DNA of 33,822 nt from Magnetococcales bacterium DCbin2 (GTDB taxonomy: Bacteria; Pseudomonadota; Magnetococcia; Magnetococcales; UBA8363). The stretch covers positions 2,078-35,899 of the forward strand of contig PEAO01000024.1 of NCBI GenBank assembly GCA_002753615.1, read 5' to 3'. The position numbers were made by a program, and so were the translations under genes. The stretch's first letter is position 1. Every line of letters begins with the position of its first letter. Below the pieces are notes generated by a model that searched no databases, had not been told where the DNA came from, and saw only the letters and a program-made list of their open reading frames with translations. Shown piece by piece: positions 23,964 to 31,094 of this stretch.

Positions 23964-24880
23964 TGTATTGCAAATATGTCTACAAGGCAGCCGCCTCCAA
24001 GGCCAACATACTGGCCGATGTGGTGCAATTGCTGACGGGTGAGACGTCTCTTTCCAATCTTTCCTCCGACTGCAATGTCGGGGCATCCCAACTGGTGACT
24101 ACGGTGGCGGCGGGGTGGACGCTTCATGATGCCTCCGCCGCCACCAATGCCCGGTGTATCAAAGCACCCCTGGCGGACGAGGCCACCACATTCAAGTATA
24201 TGGTGATCGATACCAACACCACGGGGTACATTTTTGGCAAGGTGTATGAAACCTGGAACGCTACCGCCCACACCGGCACCAACTTGGCGTATACGTCTGA
24301 CAGCAGTTCGTATTGCCAACGGATTTCGACCAGCAGTTACCAGCTTTATATCTTTGCCTCTCCCCGATCCATTCTTATGTTTTCCTACACGGGTTCCTAT
24401 GGCAGTTCGACAGGAAATTCACCCAGCGGCGTTTTTGAACGGACCCGTGAAATGGCTTGGGATACCCCTGGTGCGGGATACCCCCCCTATGCCCACATCA
24501 ATTTTTATCAGGCCAATGGATCTGGGGTCATCTATCCACCGCGGACCAAACGCCGTTCCACCACCGATGGCACCGGAGCCACGGCGGTTTGCACACTGGG
24601 CAGCACCTATGTGACCCATCCCGGTACGTTTGCCGAAACAGGTGTGATCACGGATGGTGTCGGTGGGGAGTATGTCCCGCTTTTGCCGTTGATTATGACC
24701 CGTTGGAACTGTGGGACCACCGCTTATCCGGGGGGATACGGAAATTTTTCCAGTTTGTGCCACACCTTCATGATCCCTACCGGTGTATTCGCTGTTCTGG
24801 ATGAGTTTCAGGTAGGTTCCGAGACCTACATCGCCTTGAGTACATCAACCGGTGTTAAATATTGTGCAAGGAAAGCATGA
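23963..24880 (+). CDS. structural protein of unknown function, duplicated pair member 1
   Basis: The 305-residue protein starts MYCKYVYKAAASKAN and holds LLTGETSLSNLSSDC, TTVAAGWTLHD and FERTREMAWDTPGAGYPP. The next gene encodes a clear paralogue with the same blocks. It is rich in Tyr, Ser, Thr and Gly with predicted beta structure, like tail-fibre or virion-surface proteins. The start overlaps the adaptor stop (TGATG), so it is co-translated. I know of no named function. Confidence 0.75.
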   Translation: MYCKYVYKAAASKANILADVVQLLTGETSLSNLSSDCNVGASQLVTTVAAGWTLHDASAATNARCIKAPLADEATTFKYMVIDTNTTGYIFGKVYETWNATAHTGTNLAYTSDSSSYCQRISTSSYQLYIFASPRSILMFSYTGSYGSSTGNSPSGVFERTREMAWDTPGAGYPPYAHINFYQANGSGVIYPPRTKRRSTTDGTGATAVCTLGSTYVTHPGTFAETGVITDGVGGEYVPLLPLIMTRWNCGTTAYPGGYGNFSSLCHTFMIPTGVFAVLDEFQVGSETYIALSTSTGVKYCARKA

Positions 24881-25824
24881 TGTATTGTAAATATGTCTAT
24901 GATGCCGGCACGACCTATGCCAATTGGGCGTCCGATTTGGCCCAATTGTTGACGGGGGAAACCAGTCTTTCCAACCTTTCTTCTCAATGTATCGTGGAAA
25001 AATCGGAATTGATCACCACGGTTCCAGCGGGTTGGACACTCCACGATGATGCCCCTGGTGGAGACTATTATGTTTTGAAGGCACCATGGGCCGATGGCCA
25101 AGGGTACAAGTATGCCCTGGTCGGATCGGTATATGCCTCCGGCAATTATCTCAACCATTGCATTGGTTACCAAACGTGGGACGCCACGACCCATACGGGA
25201 GGCTCACCGATCTACCTGTCGGACAACGCGACCTATGCCCAACGGTTCAACCTGAATGGGGCGGGAACTTTGTATCTGTTCTCCAGTTCCAGATTTATCA
25301 TGATGTTGGGGGTGACGGCATCTGGACTGGTTGGTGGGAGTATTTATGCGGGACCGTCTGGAATTTTTGAGCATACCCGCGCCATGCCGTGGTGTACCGC
25401 CGACGAAGGGGTTCCGCCCTGGGGATGGACCAATTTTGCCTGGTCGGGTGGGTATGGTACCGGATTTGTCTTGGCGCGTGCCAAAAGGTGCTCGACCGGT
25501 TCCATGGAAAATTCGTGTTATGCCGCACTCAGAATACCGGGTGGGGGTATTTCCGATCTGAATTCGGGAATTTCGGAACGTTCCTTGACCGATCCGACCA
25601 CCCTGTCCCTCCAGATGTATCCCCTGATATTGACCGGATTTGGAATGAGCGAAGATTCCTTGGGCGCGGTCAATGGATACCATGGCAATCTTTCTAGCCT
25701 TTGCGATGTCTGGGGGGTGCAAACCGGGTGGCTCAACCTGGAAGACACGTTTACATGGAACAACCGCACATTTGTCTGCATCCTCAACGCAGGTGGTGTC
25801 AACATTGCCGCACGAAAGGAGTGA
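24877..25824 (+). CDS. structural protein of unknown function, duplicated pair member 2
   Basis: This 315-residue protein is the tandem paralogue of the preceding one: MMYCKYVYDAGTTYAN, LLTGETSLSNLSSQC, TTVPAGWTLHDD and FEHTRAMPWCTADEGVPPWG align in order. The two diverge most in the second half, as expected for surface proteins under selection. Two ATGs overlap the previous stop (24877 and 24880); I chose the first. A tiny gene follows three bases after its stop. Confidence 0.75.
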   Translation: MMYCKYVYDAGTTYANWASDLAQLLTGETSLSNLSSQCIVEKSELITTVPAGWTLHDDAPGGDYYVLKAPWADGQGYKYALVGSVYASGNYLNHCIGYQTWDATTHTGGSPIYLSDNATYAQRFNLNGAGTLYLFSSSRFIMMLGVTASGLVGGSIYAGPSGIFEHTRAMPWCTADEGVPPWGWTNFAWSGGYGTGFVLARAKRCSTGSMENSCYAALRIPGGGISDLNSGISERSLTDPTTLSLQMYPLILTGFGMSEDSLGAVNGYHGNLSSLCDVWGVQTGWLNLEDTFTWNNRTFVCILNAGGVNIAARKE

Positions 25825-25827
25825 ACC

Positions 25828-25977
25828 ATGTCTTATTATGGTGTCATCACGACGCTGCCGACGATTCCCGAAGCCGATTTTACCCTGATCGGCGATGCTA
25901 TTCCCATCGAGGATAGCCCTGGTGGGGTGGGGGTGGGGTGTTATTCCGCCGAAACCCGTTGGAGTTCACAACTCTGA
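25828..25977 (+). CDS. 49-residue small phage protein
   Basis: The product (MSYYGVITTLPTIPEADFTL...) lies 3 bases after the duplicated structural genes and has AAAGGAGTG before its ATG, so it is probably translated. It contains a run of Gly-Val (GGVGVG). The function is unknown. Confidence 0.55.
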   Translation: MSYYGVITTLPTIPEADFTLIGDAIPIEDSPGGVGVGCYSAETRWSSQL

Positions 25978-26039
25978 TCCCGAATGATCGCAGGCCGTTT
26001 TGCCTGTTGCCAGACTTTTAACCAAGGACACCGACAGCC

Positions 26040-27473
26040 ATGCCGCTTTTCACCGTATCGCAATTGGATCAATTTGGCATCATCAGCGACAAACCGGCGC
26101 ATACGCTGCCACCCAATGCGTTTTCTTCGGGGGCCAACGTCAAATTTACCGGAGGGGCTGCCCGCAAAGTGCAGGGGTATAAGGCGGTGTTGGGGACGTT
26201 GAGTACCGCACCCAACTTTTTGCGCTATATGTATGACCAGCTTTGTTATTGTGGTACCGATGCCGTCCATACCGTGAAAGACGGTACACATTATGAAATT
26301 ACCCGGACCACCAGCGGTGCCGATATGGTGTATGACGGGGGAATGAATGACTATGACGCTTCCAAACCCTGGTGGACCCTGGGGACCGGGTGGTCCATCA
26401 ATACGGGTACCGACAAGGCGCAATGCAACGGTTCCCAAACCAGTGTCAGCAGTCTTTCCCAGAATGTCACCATCAAGGCTGGGCGGTCTTATGTGGTTTC
26501 GTTCACCATTTCTGGTTATTCCGCTGGCAGTCTCACCCCCCAAGGTGGCGGAATCGCTGGTACCGCTCGCAGCGGCAACGGAACCTTCAACGAAACCATT
26601 ACCGCTACTTCCCCGACCAATACCTTGCTGGCCTTGGAGGCCAACGCCGATTTTGTTGGCGATGTGACCAATATTAGTTGTAACCAGACGCAAAGTGCCT
26701 ATAATGCCGAGCCGAATTTGGGGTGGAACGGCGATGCCTTGGGTGGGGTTGGCTATCTGAATAATTGTGTAGATGCCCCACAGATGTGGAATCCCCTGTC
26801 ACAAACCACCCGGCTGGCCAACTTGACCCACTGGCCTGCCGGCACCACCATTCGCAGTTTGCGGTTTTTCAAAGCGTTTCTCATCGGTATTTTTCCCACC
26901 AAAGGGGGGATTGCCTTTCCCCAGGTGATCAAGTGGAGCCACCCCACCGAACCCGGACAGGTGCCCGAAACTTGGGATATCGGGGACGCCTCCAAACTGG
27001 CCGGGGAGACCGTCATCGATGAAACCGGGTCCGCTTTGGTGGAGGGGATGCCCCTCAGGGATCAGTTTATTGTCTACAAGGATGATCAAATCTGGTCATT
27101 GACCTATGTTGGTCCTCCCTACGTCTGGAAGGTGGCCCCCGTGGTCAAGTCGGTGGGGCTGCTGGCCCAAAACTGTGTCGCCATGGTGGAAGGTCAACAC
27201 TATTGCATGAGCCGCGATGATTTATACGTGTTCGATGGCCACAATGCCAACAGCCTGTTGACTGGCCGCAATCGCGCCTGGTTGGAACAACAGATTGATC
27301 CCGATAATGGTCAACGAGCCTTCGTCAGCGTCAACCGCACCGAACGCGAAGTTTGGTTTTGTTTTCCCGAACGGTTATCATCCTGGTGTTCACTGGCCCT
27401 CACCTATAACTATGCCCACAATACCTGGGGTATCCGTGACCTCCCCAACGTCTCCTCCATGTCGGAGGTGTAA
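26040..27473 (+). CDS. tail hub/stopper-like protein, N-terminal part, with an inserted sugar-binding-like domain
   Basis: The 477-residue protein begins like podoviral tail-hub (tubular) proteins: DQFGIISDKPAHTLPPNAFSSGANVKF, a CxC stretch, then the beta-propeller-type repeats PLRDQFIVYKDDQIWSLTYVGPP and HYCMSRDDLYVFDGHNANSL. Residues 104-216 are an inserted beta domain also seen in adaptor copy 2. It ends abruptly after NYAHNTWGIRDLPNVSSMSEV, where family members as I remember them carry about 150-200 more residues ending W-x-L-x-GYTLEYE-x-x-G-x-Y. Exactly that kind of C-terminal module is found in the genes at 28800 and 30346. I infer that an ancestral hub gene was split by an insertion. 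The hub would seal the connector and bind fibres. Confidence 0.75.
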   Translation: MPLFTVSQLDQFGIISDKPAHTLPPNAFSSGANVKFTGGAARKVQGYKAVLGTLSTAPNFLRYMYDQLCYCGTDAVHTVKDGTHYEITRTTSGADMVYDGGMNDYDASKPWWTLGTGWSINTGTDKAQCNGSQTSVSSLSQNVTIKAGRSYVVSFTISGYSAGSLTPQGGGIAGTARSGNGTFNETITATSPTNTLLALEANADFVGDVTNISCNQTQSAYNAEPNLGWNGDALGGVGYLNNCVDAPQMWNPLSQTTRLANLTHWPAGTTIRSLRFFKAFLIGIFPTKGGIAFPQVIKWSHPTEPGQVPETWDIGDASKLAGETVIDETGSALVEGMPLRDQFIVYKDDQIWSLTYVGPPYVWKVAPVVKSVGLLAQNCVAMVEGQHYCMSRDDLYVFDGHNANSLLTGRNRAWLEQQIDPDNGQRAFVSVNRTEREVWFCFPERLSSWCSLALTYNYAHNTWGIRDLPNVSSMSEV

Positions 27474-27485
27474 AGGGTGGTAGGA

Positions 27486-27511
27486 GCCTGGGGAGCGGTT
27501 TTGCCCCAGGC
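27486..27511. other. hairpin at the left edge of cassette C
   Basis: GCCTGGGG/CCCCAGGC form an 8-bp stem with a 10-base loop, 13 bases after the hub N-part stop. The T-rich stretch follows 22 bases later (27533-27544), so it may not work as a terminator. The portal gene, too, is followed by a hairpin just ahead of its cassette. Confidence 0.5.
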
Positions 27512-27542
27512 CGTAAAAGTGAAGCCGACTGCGTTTTTTGTT

Positions 27543-27571
27543 TTGACCCGATAATCATTTCTTGCTACCGT
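27543..27571 (+). promoter_or_regulatory. candidate promoter of cassette C
   Basis: TTGACC and TACCGT are separated by 17 bases, 57 bases ahead of the first cassette C gene. The -35 is strong. The -10 keeps the same three consensus bases as the cassette A promoter, whose format is almost identical. Confidence 0.45.
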
Positions 27572-27627
27572 GACGAGTCATGTAGCTGTGGCAGAAATTC
27601 TTAACTAAGTGCCGGAAAGGTGTTTCT

Positions 27628-27855
27628 ATGTCTTTGTTTGCGTCCGATAGGAGACATATCGAGGAAATGGGTACCGAAATCCCTCTCCGTGTCAATCCAA
27701 TCATCAGCAGGGCCGCGATTGAAAAATTCTTGCGGGGTAGCCCCGGTGTGCCACTTTCTCCAATACGTGTGAGCAGAGGGCATGTGCGGGAGGGTGAGGG
27801 GGTCTCTGCCGAGGAGTTGGATCGTCGTACCATGAAAATTTTAGAGCAATGGTAG
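27628..27855 (+). CDS. cassette C, 75-residue protein of unknown function
   Basis: The product (MSLFASDRRHIEEMGTEIPL...) is basic and charged without a membrane segment. GGAAAGG lies 8 bases before the ATG. The last codons overlap the next gene, so the two are probably coupled. It could be a small regulator or antitoxin-like partner, but there is no motif to prove this. Confidence 0.6.
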   Translation: MSLFASDRRHIEEMGTEIPLRVNPIISRAAIEKFLRGSPGVPLSPIRVSRGHVREGEGVSAEELDRRTMKILEQW

Positions 27856-28646
27856 ACCAGGATCCGTATCGTAGTCGAGCGCAGTCTCTTCTGAAAAGCG
27901 AAAAAGTCCAGGGTGCGCTGGCCGATTTGGTTGCCAAATATTGGTGTGAGTTCCATCCGGTTTTCCGAACCGCTACTGGCGAAGAAAATGGCAGGCGTCC
28001 TGAAAACGTCAGCAACGAGATGTTCTCTTGCCTGCACCACATCGTCCGCGGGCTGGTGAATGTTGAAAATGAGACCGATTCCGCAAGAGAGATTCGCAAG
28101 GCTGTCGATTCCCACATCAAACGGGGTACGCTGGATTCCTACAAGATTGCCATCAACAGTATTTTGGAAGAAGACAAAGTACTCGTAGAGCTTCTGGACT
28201 ACATCCTGCTGGCTGACGATAATCTTGATGGTAATTTCAAAGACAGAATCACGCACATCAAGAGGATCCAACAACTCAAGCGGGAATGCAAGGTGGCCTA
28301 TATCGACGCCAAAAAAATGGAGGCCGAAGCGCAATGGTCGCGTGCCATTGCACGGTACGAAGCCGCCATGGGACTTGCGTTGAATATCCGGGATTCCCTG
28401 GCAACGATCCATGATGATCCTGTTACCGTTTCCTTTCTCGTCCGCGAGGGAAAGCGGCGCGGTGAGCGTGAAGAAGACGCTGCCAAGCGGCTTGAGGAAC
28501 GTAAACAGGATAAAAAGCATGACCTTGTGAAGGCCGTTGTTGTCGCCGTTATTTCAGCTACTTTGTCTGCCTTTATCACCCAGGCGATTGTTTCGTCTCG
28601 CAGCGGTGCAATGAATCACTCCAGTTCGGTCATTTTGTCCCGGTAG
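27849..28646 (+). CDS. cassette C, helical protein with a C-terminal membrane anchor
   Basis: This 265-residue protein is largely alpha-helical. It has HIKRIQQLKRECKVAYIDAKKMEAEAQ and SRAIARYEAAMGLALNIRDSLATI (a TPR-like helix pair) at about 137-190, a very charged helix (REGKRRGEREEDAAKRLEERKQDKK) and a C-terminal transmembrane helix (AVVVAVISATLSAFITQAIV). It overlaps the 75-residue gene by 7 bases. No catalytic motif is seen. A large cytosolic sensor-like domain with a C-tail membrane anchor would suit a membrane-acting exclusion factor, which is a guess. It sits between the parts of the split hub gene. Confidence 0.68.
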   Translation: MVDQDPYRSRAQSLLKSEKVQGALADLVAKYWCEFHPVFRTATGEENGRRPENVSNEMFSCLHHIVRGLVNVENETDSAREIRKAVDSHIKRGTLDSYKIAINSILEEDKVLVELLDYILLADDNLDGNFKDRITHIKRIQQLKRECKVAYIDAKKMEAEAQWSRAIARYEAAMGLALNIRDSLATIHDDPVTVSFLVREGKRRGEREEDAAKRLEERKQDKKHDLVKAVVVAVISATLSAFITQAIVSSRSGAMNHSSSVILSR

Positions 28647-28799
28647 ACCCCTGTAAGTATCATTATATTCTGTAACACACCCAAAAAATCCTCTTTGGAA
28701 AATCATGCCTGTCCGTCAAACCCGAAGCGACCGCTTTGGGAATTTTTGCGTCATTATCTTTTAAAAACAACAACAAATAGCCAAGTTTGGGAGGTTTCC

Positions 28800-30305
28800 T
28801 TGGGAGCTATTGATTATAATCTTTCTGCGTGGGGTCCGATTGTCGATGTTTCTGGTTCTGGAGGTTGCCTGTGTGGCGGATGCGATGCGGCGGTGGATGC
28901 CGATGGTACGATCTACATCTCCAGAGTGGTTCAAGGGGGGGCTGTTCATGTCGCCTCATCTTCTGATCGTGGTGCCACCTGGGTCGATTGCCAGGTGGTT
29001 GCGGGCGGTGTCGAATTTTACCGTCATGCCTCGGCTTTGGTGGTAGATGCCGCCGGTACCGTCCACCTGTTTTATGTGGACGCTGGTTATATCCCGCAAC
29101 ATGCCCGTTCCTTCGATGAAGGGGCGACCTGGAGCATTCAAGCCGTCACCAACGACCTTGACCATTGTTCGCGCCAGCTTGATGCCGTCTCCACCGGTAC
29201 GCGCTTGGTTCTCCTATTGCGCGATGATGACGATGGTTCTATCTATCTTGTGATTTCCGACGATTCCGGTGTCACCTGGAATGGACCGCGCTTGGTTGCA
29301 ACGGCCCTGCCTCACCTGGGTTGGGCCATCCACATGCGCTTGGCCATGGATGCCAGTGGCCATATTTATGTTTTGAGCGAAGCGATTATCGATGATCAAA
29401 GGGAAACGTTCATCACCCGGTCTGCGGACAGCGGTGTGACCTGGAAACCTTGGAGCAAAGATTGGAATGCCGGACAAGCCATGGCCGCCTCCCTTCATGC
29501 TTCCGGCAGGGGGCAACTGGTCATCGTCTATGTTGCAGGTCAAACTTTGACCGCCGCACTTTCCACCAATGGTGGTCATTCCTGGGTCTCCCGATCCATT
29601 CTGACCAGTCCGTTGGTGTTTGATCTTTGGTCTCCTCCTGGTCTTCTCAAAGATCCCAACGGCACCCTCCATGTGTTTGTCTATTTGGGAATGCTCCACA
29701 CGATTCGTCATGTCTATTCCACCAACAACGGGAACACCTGGATCCAAGGGAATGATGTGTTTACCGCCGCATCATGGAAAACCCCAGCCTTCATCCAACC
29801 CATTTGGGCCAACGGCAACTTGGCGGTTGCCACGACCATCGGTATCAGTACCACCGTGGGGAAGGTGCAGTTTGTCACCGGCGATATTGTGGTGATTCAT
29901 CAAACACCACGGTTAAGACGGGTCGAACCCGATTTTATCGCTTCGGGGGTCGGCAACCATTTTTATCTCATGGATGCTGGGGAAACCGGAAATGGATCGG
30001 TGATCCCCTCGGTGTTGGAACGGGTGGGATTGACGCCGGAAGGACCGGACACTGTGGTGACGGTCCTGGAGGTCTGGCCCGATTGCTCCATGAACACCGA
30101 TATCACCATCCAGGTGGGGAGTCAGATGTCCCCCGATGAAATGGTCCGTTGGCACCCACCCGTCGTACTCAATCCCTATACCGCCGATTTTGTTCCAGTA
30201 CGGGTGACCGGTCGTTTTATCGCTGTCCGCTTCATCATCGACATCGACTGCCAATGGGCCATGCATGGTTACACCCTGGTGTATGAAAAATGTGGCCGTT
30301 ATTAA
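28800..30305 (+). CDS. Asp-box beta-propeller adhesin with a hub-type C-terminal domain
   Basis: The 501-residue protein has six sialidase-type Asp boxes (SSDRGATW, SFDEGATW, SDDSGVTW, SADSGVTW, STNGGHSW, STNNGNTW), the mark of a six-bladed beta-propeller that binds or cuts glycans. I do not see the full arginine set of active sialidases, so binding is as likely as catalysis. Residues about 370-501 (RLRRVEPDF ... FYLMDAGETGNGS ... VRVTGRFIAVRF ... HGYTLVYEKCGRY) repeat in the next gene as a module typical of hub C-termini. The TTG start at 28800 has GGGAGG upstream and gives MGAIDYN, parallel to MGSIDFS of the next gene. It is a likely receptor-binding protein. Confidence 0.78.
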   Translation: MGAIDYNLSAWGPIVDVSGSGGCLCGGCDAAVDADGTIYISRVVQGGAVHVASSSDRGATWVDCQVVAGGVEFYRHASALVVDAAGTVHLFYVDAGYIPQHARSFDEGATWSIQAVTNDLDHCSRQLDAVSTGTRLVLLLRDDDDGSIYLVISDDSGVTWNGPRLVATALPHLGWAIHMRLAMDASGHIYVLSEAIIDDQRETFITRSADSGVTWKPWSKDWNAGQAMAASLHASGRGQLVIVYVAGQTLTAALSTNGGHSWVSRSILTSPLVFDLWSPPGLLKDPNGTLHVFVYLGMLHTIRHVYSTNNGNTWIQGNDVFTAASWKTPAFIQPIWANGNLAVATTIGISTTVGKVQFVTGDIVVIHQTPRLRRVEPDFIASGVGNHFYLMDAGETGNGSVIPSVLERVGLTPEGPDTVVTVLEVWPDCSMNTDITIQVGSQMSPDEMVRWHPPVVLNPYTADFVPVRVTGRFIAVRFIIDIDCQWAMHGYTLVYEKCGRY

Positions 30306-30345
30306 GGGAAAATTTCAAACCTTAAGTGGAACAGGAGAAACTACG

Positions 30346-30810
30346 ATGGGATCCATCGATTTTTCAACCTATGGGGTGGGTGATCGCTACCGACGTACCG
30401 AACCCGATCTGCTGATGGCCTCCGCAGCGAACCAAAAGATCTATCTTTGCGATGCGGGTGAAAGTGCCGACGGGGTTGCCATGACCGCAACCTTGACCCG
30501 GGAAAGCCTTCCCATCGGTGGAGGCGGTCCGGGACAGTTTCAAATCAGTGATTTATGGCCCGATATGGAGTCTACCGGTGCGGTAGATATTCAACTGGGA
30601 TTTCAGAAAAAATTGGGGGACGCCATTACCTGGGGGACAGCGCACGCATTTGATCCCGGTACCCATTCCCATTTTGCCGAGGCCTGTCAGAGCATTGCCG
30701 ATTTGGCGATGACTGGCCGTTTTATCGCCATCCGTTTTCAAAGTACCACCGACATGGGTTGGACCCTATTGGGTTATACCCTGGAATTTGAACCACAAGG
30801 GAAATACTGA
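30346..30810 (+). CDS. stand-alone hub C-terminal domain protein
   Basis: This 154-residue protein is a paralogue of the last 130 residues of the preceding adhesin: YRRTEPDLLM, IYLCDAGESADG, LTRESLPIGG, ISDLWPDMES, MTGRFIAIRFQS and LLGYTLEFEPQGKY align in order. It starts at 30346 after CAGGAG, although the frame stays open upstream into the previous gene. It probably completes the tail hub whose N-terminal part is encoded at 26040. Confidence 0.75.
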   Translation: MGSIDFSTYGVGDRYRRTEPDLLMASAANQKIYLCDAGESADGVAMTATLTRESLPIGGGGPGQFQISDLWPDMESTGAVDIQLGFQKKLGDAITWGTAHAFDPGTHSHFAEACQSIADLAMTGRFIAIRFQSTTDMGWTLLGYTLEFEPQGKY

Positions 30811-30813
30811 CCA

Positions 30814-31077
30814 ATGATTGCAAATTTAGGTGCTGTTTATGGTGTCAATCTACCCCCTGCCCAACCTGAGCAATTGGGATCCTGGGTTTACCAGGAACTC
30901 AGTCGAATCGCCAATGCCACACGCGAGGCCAAAGAGATAGTCACACTGGTGGTGCTGCATACCGCGCCGACCAAATCGGAGGATGGTAACCTGGTGTATG
31001 CCGATGGTACCCACTGGAATCCCGGCTCCGGGGGAGGATTTTATGGCCGTGAAAATGGTCAATGGATCAAATTATAA
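30814..31077 (+). CDS. small tail-associated protein of unknown function
   Basis: The 87-residue product (MIANLGAVYGVNLPPAQPEQ...) has an N-terminal helix (LGSWVYQELSRIANATREAKE) and a C-terminal DGTHWNPGSGGGFYGRENGQW pattern common in short proteins near podoviral tail genes. It lies three bases after the previous stop. Its role is not known. Confidence 0.7.
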   Translation: MIANLGAVYGVNLPPAQPEQLGSWVYQELSRIANATREAKEIVTLVVLHTAPTKSEDGNLVYADGTHWNPGSGGGFYGRENGQWIKL

Positions 31078-31094
31078 ATTGAAGGAGAGCAGCC

